DNA of 64,000 bases. Origin: Heliopora coerulea (lineage: Eukaryota; Cnidaria; Anthozoa; Scleralcyonacea; Helioporidae). The number at the start of each line of letters is the position of its first letter. Position 1 is the stretch's first letter. The notes under the pieces were generated by a model. It was not told the DNA's origin and did not search any database. It was given only the letters and a program-made list of their open reading frames with translations. The stretch covers positions 1,632,001 to 1,696,000 of the forward strand of contig JASJOG010000044.1 in the NCBI GenBank assembly GCA_030142905.1, given 5' to 3'. Positions 45,350 to 59,600 of the stretch are shown here, in pieces. A program made the translations under genes and the position numbers.

Positions 45350-47355
45350 ACATGTCCTTATTTCGGTCAGCCTAAATGTTTGGCAGATACATTTAAAGTG
45401 CACATGGATATGTTAGTTTTAAATCTTAAAATATTCATACTTATTATGGAACAAATAGCTTACTTTCAATATGACTGATCAATTTGGTGTGGAATGATCA
45501 TCAGTTGATGTTAACTTGACATTGCTTTGTGAATGTGTAACCAGTTGCAATCAAGATGTATAGTACAAAGGTCATAACAGTGCCTTATTTCTCACTAATT
45601 TAAATTCTTAATTTCTAATTAGCATCTTAGACCCCTGTTTAGAATAGGTATGTTGGTACAGTGCTTGTAGGCATGGGAAGTAAAAATTCATATAGTTCAC
45701 AGTTCAGATTTTTACAGTGCTCTGAACCACTAGATCCATGTTCTTCCAACCATTTAGCTTCTGCAACTTAATACTGTCAAAGAGTGAAAGCAATGCATAT
45801 GGTTGAAATTGTGGGCACACAAATGCCTTGTGCCCAGCTACTACCCTTTCAACTGATGCTTGTGCTCAGGCAGCATGATTCAGGCTCTAAAAGGAAGGGC
45901 ATGTTTGCATTTGTGCTCATGACTGAGTACAGTAGCAGAACACCTACAGTCTTGAACTCCTTAAGTATTGTATCTGAATAAGAAGTTGTTGGAAGTTTGT
46001 TGATAGTGATGTTACGAATCAAAGAGCTTGGGGATTTATTTCTGTTTTCTCATGGGGGAACTTGATCTGGTATGAAATTCTGAGGAAGCAATGTCTGTTA
46101 TTGCACTTGTCAGTATTTTGGCATGAAGACAAGGCAAAAGTGTCATTCCTGCATTGTTTTGACCGATTTGCTTCATTAGCTTGCATGTCAAACAAAAGAA
46201 TACTTAGCTGTGGGCTTGGTTATGGTGAAAGCAATTTCATTAAAATCTCAATCCCATTCTGGCCACAGTCCAATCTGTTGGTAAAGTTTTCAGTTTTTGA
46301 CATGATATTCAGCTGGTGAGAGGGGTGGTACCTAGTAAATAAAGGATCCATTAACTGCAAATTTATCCTACCACTTGGACATGACTTCAGCTCTTTCATA
46401 TGTTATGTGAGTACTGACTAGCTGTGAAAGTGCTAGCAAAGTTAACCCATTGCCCCAAAATTTTTTCTTTAGTCATTTTACACCAATTCTAGATTATTTC
46501 ATACTGGCTTGTGTGAGTTGCTATGAATTCCCACTATTTGACAAGACATCCTGAAGACTCTTGTGACTAAATCATACAAATCTGGATTAAAACTTGCATC
46601 TGATGTTTATTCCATTATAGACCAGGACTTGGGAATGGGCCCTTGGAATTTGAATTCTTGACAACAGAAATAGCCTGGCCCAAATAGGGTTAACCCCAAA
46701 GTATATGTTCATGGTGGAAAAGATACCACTGGACTTGAGAAATGTTTCAAGAAGTGAGCAAAAAGTTTTGTAGAAGATCACGCAGGCAAACAACTAATGG
46801 GCATGGAAAAATATGTTCAGAACAGTTCAGAACCCAGAGTGTATACAAGTAATTACACATTTTATCCTTGTACCCTTAACCCCTTCACCTTTGGCCAGGT
46901 TTACTCTGGTCTAGTGTAATGGATTGGTCTTGGCTAGAAGGTATACCTGAGTAGGTTTGGAGTTGGGATTAGGGTTAGTTCTAGCCTTAATCCTAACCTT
47001 AACTCAAACCCTAATCCTTCTCGGGTATACCATCTGGCCACGACGGTAATGGATTGGTTTCCCTTTTAAAGCGTGTTAAGGTAGGCGTGGTGTTTATTGT
47101 TAGCGATGGAGCCCTCGGGCATCAGGGACTTGTACCTGGACCAGAAGAGTAGAATTATGAACATTAACAGATTGACTATTTGAATTAACTATTCGAATTG
47201 ACTCTAAAAGAACATCAGAAATCACCAATCTCGCCAATGTAGCATCAAGAGATGCGGCATCAATGTTCGAGGGAGAAAATCTAAAAACCGGGTTGGCCCA
47301 GTGACGATGTCACACAGTCACACTTGTCAAACTTCAAAATGTCAAGCTTGAAAAC
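45350..47355. other. Spacer after the tetraspanin gene
   Basis: No supported gene. It contains an inverted-repeat element with telomere-like GGGTTAG/CTAACCC-like words at 46918-47057. Open frames at 45784-45981 and 46062-46319 lack recognisable features. Confidence 0.4.
46918..47057. repeat. Inverted repeat with telomere-like words
   Basis: TAATGGATTGG flanks the element as a direct repeat (46918 and 47047). Inside, AGAAGGTATACC pairs imperfectly with GGTATACCATCT, and GGATTAGGGTTAG pairs with CTAACCTTAACTC and AACCCTAATCC. The structure suggests a small foldback element. Confidence 0.6.
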
Positions 47356-49402
47356 ATGCAGTCAGCAATGTTGCTACTAGCGTGTCAAACGTCCATGGAA
47401 AGCTTCCCCCACGTGGAAGATATCGGGAAACTGTTCAAGAAATTCTCCTCTCTTGACGTTGCGAGCGAATGTGCAGGTAAGTTTACACTTTCAGTTTTTA
47501 TTTTTTTAAGTTTAAGTATTTACGGTGAAAGCAAAAATGGCAGTGGAATACAACAGCTCAGTTGTCAGATTTTCGCATGTTTTCAGCTATGAAGTGTACG
47601 GTAGGACTCGTTTCTCTGTTCTAGGACCGGACAATGAGTATGACTAAATTTTTGTCAGAGTGGGAATCTGAGGTTATTAACGCTTTGAGGATATCGTTGG
47701 TTTTCTGGTCATGATACAGTACCTCGAAGCACAGTGCCTGTGCAGGGACATCTTCCTCATTTTTACCATGAGTGTCCGGCGTCATTTGAAACACTGCTCA
47801 TCACTCGTATTTTTAATTTTTCCACCAAGCTCATTTTTGAGTTATTTACAGTCGTTATCAGTGAGGGGTGGGGGGAAACAAGTATAATTTATGAACATTT
47901 TCAGCTTTAAGATAAAAAAAAAAAAAAGTCGAAAATTGTAAAATCTTTTGTAGCTTTGCCTTAATTTTGCCGGTATTAGGCATGGGAAGGTTATTACTTG
48001 TCACCCCCAAAGTGGACCAAAGGTTTCTCCCTCAACTGGCCAAATCTGGCGACAAATAAATCGAAAGGTTGGAAAGTTCAGGGAGGATGCCCTTGGGGCC
48101 ACCCTGGCAAAATCTTGGAAGGTTTTTTCTTCTTAGACCGAGATCCTGGCTATGCTACTGCTTCGTTGACTAAAAATACCTCGAAATGCAAGATGCAGGT
48201 TGGCGATTTAAGGAGTTCTGATTTTCAAAACTTGCATTTGCCACTGCTTCATGTGACCAGGATGAATTTATTTGTACACATGAAAAAATTGATTAAAGGG
48301 AGATTTTGCTCTCAGATCACGAGAAAGAGGCAAGGAAGCATTTTAATGTTCATTGCCATTGAATAATGAATATTTAGCAAGTGGAGGTAAAAATTTGATT
48401 TGTTTTCGGTTGCCATATTGCATGAGATGAATTTGTCATCCAACATGTTTGCACGTATCTAACCATCAAATGTATTTATACCTTGATACCATAATGGCAG
48501 ATAATGCTTCACTATTTCTTCTTGAACTTGGCAAGAACACTGCTAAATTCTTTCTACCTATTTCTTGTCTTTGAGTGCTGAACTTGCTTTTTAAAAAGCA
48601 ATTTTTACATGGATAACCTGCAATGGTACAATGTCTCCATGGTCTCTCTTGTCTACATAGCTGGAGGAGACAAGTGGTATGTTTGGTCATGTAATACCAG
48701 TATCAAAACCATCTTTCACCTGGCAAAATCACCTACATAACAAACAGGTGGTTTGTACAGTAGATCACCATGATTGATTTGCAGATTGATAACCACTGAC
48801 TTAATGCTTTTTGATAAGATTGTGATTGCCGAGCTGATGTTATAGCCTTAGGAATAATGGGTAAACTTAAACTCACACCCTCCATTACAATTCAACAATT
48901 GTATTTAAAGTGAACACTGTGCTGTAGTGCATAATTATGAATAAAATTTGGCTGGTATAATTAGAATTTATGCATTCCAATTTAACCCATTACAGTAGCC
49001 TCTAAACTGGCATTTCATATCATGTGAATGACTAATGCCAGGTAATTTTAGCTCAACTAATGCCAGTCAGTGTTACTGATCAGTGGAAGAACTGGTTGGT
49101 TAAAACTACAAAATAATTGATATCAACAATATGATAACTTCCTGTTTATTTACACTATTCATAGAATATGTACAATGGATTGTTTAAGAAATTCACAAAA
49201 TGACGTAGTTTTACACGCCAAATACCTGTATAATTAGCATATAATAATATAATATAATAATATGTGTATAATTATGTTCCAACAACAAAGTTAATTAATT
49301 TCCCTTTCAGATGGAAGTGAAACTTTTTATGCTGTTGTAAACTGTTTCATAAGCACTTCATTTACTTGCTGGCATCCCTGTGCATTTTTTTTCTTTGTTT
49401 GA
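47356..49402 (+). CDS. Candidate two-exon small protein (70 aa)
   Basis: Exon 1 (47356-47476) runs from an ATG to a consensus donor CAG/GTAAGT and encodes 40 residues including SFPHVEDIGKLFKKFSSL. A strong acceptor TTTCCCTTTCAG precedes 49311, and the phase-1 join gives ADGSETFYAVVNCF and a stop at 49400-49402. An AATAAA follows at 49507. No family was recognised. The C-terminus (CAFFFFV) looks intron-like, so the true second exon may differ or end earlier. The 48000-48130 part of the intron looks transposon-derived. Confidence 0.33.
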
Positions 49403-50690
49403 CAAGCAGTTGCACCGTTCCTTTATGGTCAAAGACTGTAAGCACATAGCATACAGTCACATTTTCTTGAAAAGTAAGGTTTGGGGGATGTTGATTAAAT
49501 AGCCAAAATAAATTAAAAATAACTTTAATTTCTCAAACATCAATTAACGGCTTTAATAATCAAGAATGTGGTTTACATAATCAGCAGCTTTAGACCACAG
49601 GGCAAGATTCACGGTGTCCTCCCTCAATTCCTGTGGCTTAAAGTTGCTAATTGACATTTGAGAAACTTGAGTGCATATCACCAGTGCCAGAATACACTCC
49701 TTCATGAAATTAAAATCACTTTGTTGTTACAGTGGAATCCCTATCTCATGCTGTAAGTTGAAATACCTGTGAGAACTGTTCAAGACTGCAGACTTCCAAT
49801 ATAATTGAGGGTACCAGTAAGTTTTATGGAACTAAGAAAAATTTTGTTTTATTCATTCAAGGAAACATTTTAAGAATCCAGTCTTTTCACAGTGCCATTT
49901 TAGTACAACAAAAACGTGTCAGAATGCTTATTGAAGTTATCAGATTAAAATCTCTTACAATTAATCCATTTGGAAGCTTCCTCCATCCTAGTTCCCTGGA
50001 TGCAGCCCTGATAATTACGTCTACAATCAGTCAAATTTTTCTTCCATTTGCTTAAAGCTCAGGCTACAAACATGCACTTCCCCATGGCAATATTCCACTA
50101 TAATTTAAATTGTCTGTAATATGTACATAAGGAACACAATTCTTTCTTGATGAGACAGTTTGTCTAAAGTTAACTGCCGAAGCTCTGAAGATGCATGGCA
50201 TGATGAAACCTCATGTGGCATCTAGCGTTAGGATTAGGATGTACTGGCTTGGGCTGGCCTTCTAGGTGGTGTGGCAGCAATCCACAGAGGTTAGAAGGGC
50301 AAAGGTATTTTAGCCACATTGATCCATATTAGAATTACTGTAAATGCAGTAAGAAACGTGTACATGTATGTTCATTTAACTAGGTGGGAATAAAAACATA
50401 TACACCTTGAATTCCATAACAAGCATATGGAGTGCTCATGTCATTCAATTCAAGGTGCATAGTTGCAAGAAGCATGTTTTAGAGATGCAGTAAGGTCTGC
50501 AGTCATGAAGAATTCAGTATGTGTCTGCTGCACAGTCAATCAATCAAAGTGTCTCTAAAACATGTTAACCTTATTATTTCACTTTATACATCACATTCTG
50601 AAGTGCTTTCATTGTACTCCAAGAAAGCTGTATGCTGGTTTCACTTGGTTTTCATATTCCTTTCTGTTGATAATCCAGCAGTAAAGTCAG

Positions 50691-53600
50691 TCAGCTCAAA
50701 CATGACTCATTCAACAATTGTGTATTGAATTCCATGACATAGGGATTGAAGTCATCATTGAACTCAATATTGCCATCTTTGGTATTGTTGTCCAAAGGTG
50801 CATTAAAATTCATGAGACCAGGTTGATTAACAACTCCATGGGAACCAGCAGTACACATTTCATCAATACTTCTAAAATTGGTTTTGTAGAAGTCATTGTT
50901 ATTAAAATTGTCTGTCTGGCCCTCACTCAGCATATCATTTACTGACAGTGAAGGACGTCTCTTAGCAGAATAACTTGACATGTTTTGCACTCCTAAATCA
51001 CAGGTGGACAAGTTTGGTTTAGGGGAATCAAGCAAAGTTTCAAATTTGCCATCCAAAAAAAACTGTGCAGCACCAAAAGCAGAGCCTTCACTTAGAATAT
51101 TGATGGAATCAAATAAGTATGACCACATATCACTGGCATTGGGCAATGGTTGCTCTAAATCACTAGGTGAGGGTAAATTTTGTCTTGGTAGAACATCTAG
51201 CAAAATAAAGATAGTATGAAGAAGTTAAGAACTTTTAAGAAATTATTTAAGAACTTTAAGAAATTATTACACTACAGTTATGCTGTAGTGTAATAATAGT
51301 TATAGTGTCTATTTAGGATGTAGAAACTGAGAGGATAAGGTATCAGTATTTTACTGCTGGTTGCCATTATTAGCCCATTACACAGCTATTATTTCCTAGT
51401 TGGGCCACTGCTCCATAATCTAAAATTTCACAAATTCATTGTTAAAAAAAAATCAAACACTTAATATCATAAATAATAGATTTACAGCATTAAATACACT
51501 GGGCTAAAATTTAGATTAAAGCTAAACTTAATTAGTTAAACTTAAATCAGTATTTACTGTATTGTGTGGCAACCAGTGCTCAAAATTTGCAGCCATTTAG
51601 CTTAATACTTGTTGGGTCAAACTAGTCATAAAAATGCAGAGTTTGATCCTTTTGAAGGTTCAAAACATTTTTCTTGGCACACAAAAAGCTTGGGAACATT
51701 AAATTTTTAGCAATACTTAACAGATTGATTTTAAGGATTTAAAGGACAGGATTCTTGCCATGCCAGTCAGTGCTTGTGCAGTATGGTTCACAGTTTGATT
51801 TGTAAGACAAAAACTATGGTACTTACATGGATCATTTGAAATTGATTCAGCTTGTTGTGTGGTTGATGCAGTAGGACAAGGGAAAACTTGTGAAAAACCA
51901 TCACACTTGAGATCTGGTTCCTGCTTTGGTTCATTCTGAGGCAAGTCATAATTATTTATCTCAGTGATTTTGCATTCCTCCAAATTTTGTGTCAATGCTT
52001 TTACTTGAGGATCATAAATGTAGGCATCATTGGAATCTTGTTCAATTTCTTTTCTGTCCTTTTCAATGACTTTTTCTTGTGTCGGAGGATTTAAACCAAC
52101 CACCACTCCTTTGTTCTCCACAGCACTAGTTGAAAGTCAAGAAAAGGTATTATTAACAGTTTATGGAGGTTTGAACATTCCATAGGCAGACAACCAGAGT
52201 TTCAGTTCTGATCATACTGAAAAATATAGTATTGACTAAAAACTATAATCAACTAAAACCTAACAATCCATATAGATGTTTTTCATTTGTACATGCCATT
52301 GCACTCTGGATTCTGCCTTGACACATTCTTTAGCCTTTTAAATCAATGACCAGTAAACTGGAGAAGAGTTGTTTTTGGATAGAATTGTTGTGGAAAGTTT
52401 TCTGTACATGTCAATAGAGAAATGCTGCAATTGTGCAGTACATGTGTCTCAGTATACCACAGGGCTATTTTCATGTAGATGTGCTCATTAAATTGTTTAT
52501 TCTGAATGGATAAGCCTATGAATTTTGGGCCATTGTGGTTGGTTTGACAGAATACACCTGCAGTATGCTATATTTATGTTGCTATATAAAATTGCATTCT
52601 GATACTCTATGAAATGATTTGGTGTCACACCCAAAAATCCAGATATGGAATTCTGGATTTTCTACACATTTGAGGGCTGCAAATAGACTTTTGGTGAAGG
52701 CTAAAACCTGATAGAATGGTTTTTACCTCAGGAAGATTTTGTCTGTATCGTCAATACTTCAATAAACATGCTTTATGTTATCTGTTGAAGCTGTGACATT
52801 CAAACACTTTAATCCATTAAGGGGTGAGGGCACACTTTATAATTTATTCTGGCTTAATGCCAGCTGATTTTACTTATCAAGGGATGAGCCCTGTACCCTA
52901 ATGAGAACTAAGTTGAGTCTCTGTACCTGTGACAATTATAATTACCTTAGAACATAGTTGACACAAAGCATTACATTCTGACCAGACGTCTCGCATCTTA
53001 TCTGACAAGTTTTGGATTGCATCCAGACCCATCCTCCCTCTTTATTCATCCAGCGGTATGGCTCAGTTGAGCACTGCCCTTTAGCCAACACTAAAGAGTA
53101 ATATATGAGTAATACCAGTAAGTATTTTTGTAATTGTAACTCTTTGTGACTCTAAGCCTCTTAACTCAGCTTACAAAGAAGCTTAAGTAAACATTTTCAT
53201 TTTATGGAAGTAATCCCTAGATATGCTTTAACAATGAAATGTTAACTCTCATACATTTTGAGTGCATTTTCTGTATGTGGAACAGATCTGTGGGATGATA
53301 GAATGGGTAAACAACTCGTCCAACAATATCCTTAGCTTCAGTATCCATAAAACGGTGTATCCTGAAAAGAAATAAATGTAATAAGCTTCAAGTTAGGGTC
53401 AAAAAAAAAACTTTCCTTCATTCCTTTGGCTTTTCAATATTTATTTCTTTACCTGCTTTCTCCCTTTCTTTTCTTTTTATCTTTTAAATGATTTTTATTG
53501 TAAAAATTCAATCAGGAATTCAAAAAATTGCATGAATAAAGATCATAATCATTATTAGTTCCTACCTTCCCTCACAAAATAGGAGTTTCAAATCAGGAGA

Positions 53601-56600
53601 AAGACGACTGATGAACACGGATTGATTTACCGGAAGGTCACCTACATCTGGTGACCATACTGGCTGGACAAGACCAGCAAAATCACCTGTTGCTCCAATA
53701 CATCCAGTGAAGCGTAGAATCTACAGGAAGAAAATAATTTGAAGAAAAAATTAAGGGGATTAGAAATGAAACTAAAGATTCAAAATTTCTTAGCCTAACT
53801 GTCAGATTATGGCCATCTACCTGTAAGGACATGACATTTTTAACTCAGTTTGCATCTTCCATTCTGTCTATGTGTCAAAACACGTTTAAGACATCAACCT
53901 CTTGTGGCAATGTGGACACAAAATAGTTAAGTTAATTAGTTGTTCCTACAGTTCAACAAATCTTTTCATGTCCTTTGGATTCAAGTAAGATTCTATCTGT
54001 TTATTAATGTACTTATACAAATCTAATCTTAGTTTGCTAATCATTGGTAAAGAATCTGTTTTATTTTGCAGTCAACAGTATATCTTGAATACTTCTCCAG
54101 TTATTAACATCATGTACATCAAACTGCTCATTGATTAACCATGAAAAGTGGGTTAAGTTTAAGGTTAGAGTCAGGGATAAAGGTGTGGGTAGGGTCAGGG
54201 TTTGGATTAGAAAAAATTGAAAGAAGTTGAGATACCTCAACTTTGAAAACGTTGTGGTACCATATAGAAAGAAGGCAAAAACCTTTGCAGATATTTTGCT
54301 GCAGCCATCTTACCCATTGTTGTTATGAAACAAAAACAGTGTCATGAGGTGCCAGGTCAAGCATTGTAATGCAACAATTTTTTTGAAGTAGTTGACATTA
54401 CCCTAAAGTTTGAATTTCTTGAGTTGCCTCTCCTCACCATGTTGCACTGAACTCTGACAGAAAACTGAACTTTCTGATTTTGATCACCAGTTTTATTATT
54501 ATTTGCAAAATATGGAGCAGATAATTCTGTAAAATTAAAAACATGTTTAAATTAATTTTTTAGTAAATCGTAATAAGGGTAAATTGTATTTTATCAAGAA
54601 CACACCATTATTAGACATTAGAGCACACCATTATCAAGAACACACCAATTATTAGACAATGTAAAGTCATGACAACACTGAGAATCATGTTTACAGTATA
54701 CCTACCAGGCCCTGGGAGTTCACAGATTTCATCATCACTATCAACTTCTGGTTGTCTTATGTTTGGGTTATCTTGAGATGGCAATGGTCCTTTCAGTTTT
54801 CTGGCCACCTCTTGCCAGTCCCTTTTTAGTACAAAGTTGTAAATGCTTTTACCAAGTACTTCACTCTATATTAAAAAAAAATCATTTAAAATCCTTTAAA
54901 GATGTCACAGCTTTTGCAGGTTGGGACGTACCAAGGCACCAAAAATGGTGATGTAAAATTTTAACATAAGTTTAAGCTGAACATTCATAGTGGATTCAAA
55001 GACCGTAATTTTGTCATGACTAACATAAAGCTGGTTCCTTGTGTTTGTTAAGCACACTGTAAAGTAGTTGCTTTAGTGGCAATGGATGAGTGAACATTTT
55101 CTGTGTTCTTTTAATGATAAGTGCCTCCAAATTTTGAATTGCTCATCAATTGTGAATATTTTAGGTGGATTACATCATTAATCTCAATTCAATAATGTTG
55201 CCACCAAACCCATGCTGAACAGTAAATTTACTTTATCAAACTGAAGGATTAACTCATTTACACATATCATTATTTCCAGATGTATTGACAAAACAAGCAA
55301 CTTGGTAAGATCTCTTAAATGTTTAACTGCAGATTAATTACCTCAGGAAACCCTAGGTATGTTGAAACTTTTGAATTCACATATATCACTCTTCCTTCCC
55401 TTGAAAGAATAATAATAAATCCATCCAGTGCCTGTATAAGGAAGTAAATGCAAGTGAGGATTTAAAATGGACCTTCTAAAAGTGAACTTAAATTGTGAAA
55501 TAATACTTTCTTTGACTAAACAGCATTTAAATCATTGAGGGGTAGGACTCACCCCCTTGATGAGTAAAATTGTCAAGCATTAGCCAGAGTAAAACGATAG
55601 TGTGCTGCTGCCCCTTAAGGGGGGTTAAAGTAATTGACTCATTGAAGGGCAAGAGTACACTTTAGAGTTTTATTTTGGCTAATGCCAGACAATTTTAGTC
55701 AGCAGAGTGAATGTCTACCCCATATTGGTTAAAGTAATTCTAAATAATTTTCCATATTTCATGTTCACAAAATATGGTTGTATAAGTTGGTATGTTTTAG
55801 TTACTATAAAAATAGTTAGAAGAAAAGGCATGGTGAATTGTTTTCTTTTTCATTCACAAAATTGTGACCAAAATCTTTTTTTGACTCCCAGTCTATCAAA
55901 AGGATATTTTTCTACAAATTTAGTGCCCAACTTTAACATTTGAAAACAGGAAGCAATCACAGATTTCTTCCTCTTATTAAATCATCTGGTGCCAATCAAA
56001 GTAAAACTGTTAAGGATTACTGAGTTGAAAGGGTCAAAGCCCTGTCACTACCTATCATATTCATTCTGGCTGCTGCCAGACAATTCTATCCCATTGGTGT
56101 TGAAACATTAGTATTCAAGCCATCTTGGTATCTCCCCAGAACACAATCACTAAAATAGTACAGTACATATTGTTTACTGTTACTGTAAGTTACCTCCAAA
56201 GATAACTGTTCAATTCCCTGCAAAGATGAATGTCCAATTCCTATTGAAATAAAGGAGAAAAACGTTTTCCATCCATCCTTCTACCAAATCCAGCATAAAA
56301 TTCTGAGGGACCATTTGAGTGGAGAGAGGGATGGTAAATCATATTTGCAAATGGCAGTCACAGTCTGTGACCTGAACTTAATAAACCAGACCATAACAAT
56401 TTACCTTACCTATTTTTTGGGCATTTATGCTGTTCCTCAAGACATTTATTAATCCAATGTAACTTGTTGTAAGGCGAATGACAGTGGATTTATCTGGAGG
56501 GTTTTGTGTAATCCATGGATTCAACAGTACTAGTTCATTAAACTGGTCATTTTCATTCTTCCGCCTTGCTTTTGCTGCAACTCGAGACTTGAGTTTTTGC

Positions 56601-59600
56601 AAATCACCTCTATTTTGTATTTAAAGGGAAAAAAAGATTTATAAAAATGGTGACATACTGTATGCAGTACATAGGAAAATAGCCTCCAGAATAACCCTAT
56701 CTGAATAAATGTCTTTTGAACTGATCTCAAAAGAAGCGCAAGTTTTACAGGTGGTGATTATTTCGTTTTTTGTGTTTTTAATTTAGCAATCATTAGAGGG
56801 AACTACTTAGTGGTCTACTCAATGCTCATTGTCTCTCCACACTTTTTGATACATTGATTATCTTAATCAACATTCTTTTCCTGAGGGGTTTCATATTTCA
56901 GTATTTTGCTAGTTTTAATTTTGTTAGTATATTGCATGTGATTGTGATTGCAACTGGTTATGTACCATTTGCTTTTCTGGCGCCGGATTAACTTCAATAT
57001 TTTGTGAACATTAGTGGCAATGAAAGAGTTAAGTGAACTTGAACATCTCACTCTTGATTATATTGGCAGTTTTAAAGAAACTGCAAAAATAGAGAACTTT
57101 GCTTCTTCAAAAATCATGGAGGTCGTTAGGGGGGTCCAAGGATCATGGACATGCTGTCAGAAAACAACAGGGAAAATTATTGAACGTCATCAGCCAGAGA
57201 GTACTTATGGAAACTAGTTGTGTCCATTCTGATTTCACTAGACTTGCAGTAGTCAAGATGACCTGATAATTGAACCCAGCAAATAGAATTATATATAGCC
57301 TAGAAGATGAGGGATAAACCCAGCCTTGGATATAAAGCCACCAACTTTCATTTAGCTATGTCCAATCTTTCATTAGTCCTTGAGCTCAAAACTTGTTTTG
57401 AGAAGTGTGATTGCTTCGAGGTCTTGTAGGTCATGTACGTATTAGGACTAGTTAAATAATGAAGAGATTACTGTTGAGAGTTGTTTCTTTGAACATGCCT
57501 GGCTCAAGTCTGCTTGTAAGGATTGTTTATAAAGACTATTGAAAGAAACTCTTAATTGCTGTGGGATTTTATAGTATAAACTGTAAACCTTAGCATGTAT
57601 CTCAGAAATACACCCCGACCCACAAGACAGATGGCGACTTACAGGAAGATTTAGGGAATATCTGCTAATTAATTGAGGTGTATGAATTATGTTGTGGAAG
57701 TTCGTGTCAATATTATTAAGTCCAGGTGTGTGGGGAGGATGGGTCATACTCATTGGATGAGTTAATCCAGTGTGGAATGAGGATAAAGGAACAGAACTGT
57801 AATTGAGACAGTGTGTTAACGCCAAGACTCGTGAATCAATGCAACACCCAGAAGAGGTCAGGGAGGTTAGGCCTCTGATGACCATGAACTGAAGATGGCA
57901 TAGTGAATAAGTTTACATTAGTGTATAAGTTGTACAAATGTAGGGAGTAAAAAGAGACATTACGTTCATTCAGTATTACTTATTCAAGTATAGGCAATAT
58001 CACATTCTGCATCGTAACAGCTTCCTTGAGGTACAGTACTGTTGCATATACTTTTGATGGCATGCATGTCTAGTTGTCCATAATACCCTAAAGTCCTGAG
58101 AAAGTCGTTATTGGCCCGGATGCTGTTTGTCACGCAAACTTAAATTTCGTCATGAATTCTTGAGAAATTGTTTACTTCTTGCATGCGTATGCGCGATAAT
58201 AAAACTAACAAAATTCCCTTCTTTCTTTAAAACAAGCACTTCGGCATTACCAATTTCTTGCTGCTTGGCAGAAAATTAATGCCTAATGTTTGGTTGGGAT
58301 TGAAGTTTTGTGTTTGGATCGGGATTTGGATCAGGATTATGTGATTAGGATAAAGTTTGACTTTTAATTCATGATGAGTCTCTTGGTCAAGGTTATTGAA
58401 GTCTTGTTCTGCTTCGGTCGTATAAACTCACATCATCTGTTTGTATCGAACAACGACTTTCATTATCAACGCTTTAAAAAAGGCCATCTATAAAGACTTA
58501 CACTCTCTTATAATTTACAAACAAGAGTTGAGCCTTATGCATCTTATACTCGTTAATAATTCATTAAGAAAACACAAGAATTTAAAGTTGTACGAGTTGT
58601 AAGCGTGACACAACACGTGTGTTGTTTCTGCGATGGAACTCCTGACTTACATGAACGTTTCGTGCAATTTTTGGGGCTAAAATCGCTGGAATCTTCACCA
58701 TTTTTGAAGAAAGACGACGTTTAGATGTATTCGTATCATAAGAACCTTCCAACATTCACGTCGATATTGTATCAGACATATAATCACTCGCCTTCGGCTC
58801 GTTCTTGTATGTCCTATACAACACCGCCGCTCATATTTTAAATAGAACATGAAAACCTTAGATCCTGCCTTTGGATATTTCCTGAAAAAAGCCAGCAGAT
58901 GATGGCTTTTCACGACCTCACGAGAGGGTCGTGCTGACTCGAAACTTGCCGGTTCGCGCAGCCCTTGATCAATGCCAGCGACGGCTGTTTCCGTCACGTC
59001 CAGGGCTCTCAGCTTATTCGATTTTCCTATATGTTGAGCATAAAAAGTCCGCCAGTATAAAAAATCTACCTGGGGGTCACGTATATTTTTGCGTGGGACT
59101 TTTCTGAAATGAGTATCAGTGACTCCCATCGCATTTGAAATGCCACAACAACTACCGTTCGACATGGGACAAAGTATCAAAGATCGGATTCACCATGTGT
59201 TGAATGAAATAGTTTGTTTCATGCACTTGCCAAGTTCCGCGAATGAAAGAACTCAGTTGCACTACTTTCGTAAGAATATTGAATGACAATGCACTGTAAT
59301 ACGACAACCATGGAAAAGTCAGTCAAACGTTTATTTTTCGGTTTAGGCGTCTTGACATCGTGACAAGAAAATGTACAGTACAACCATAGGTAAACAATTA
59401 AATGCGCCCCGTGATACGTACGTTTTACGTGTGCAAACAAGGGCCACGAAGCGAAAACCAAAACACCTCAATTGCCACTGCCAATAGATAGATTTGAAGA
59501 AGCGTAAACGAGGAAGTTTGCTAGATGTTAAAGCTAAGGCTGGTGTTTTGACCGGATGCCATTTTATAGCAATTAATTCAAGTGAAAACGTGTTAGGCAG

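Noticed and set aside
47998..48366. 122-codon plus-strand open frame
   Set aside because: The first part looks like transposon-end sequence (GAGATCCTGGCTATGC), and the remainder has no phase-compatible link to neighbouring exons.
58651..58701. Minus-strand ATG exon (MVKIPAILAPKIARNVH then GTAAGT) as the first exon of the bHLH-PAS gene
   Set aside because: It ends in phase 0, but the bHLH exon needs phase 2 (or 1). The 60909-60890 exon has a consensus donor and joins in phase.
58695..59180. 161-codon minus-strand open frame
   Set aside because: It lies in bHLH-PAS intron 1 with no domain and no phase-matched splice links; probably chance in GC-richer DNA.
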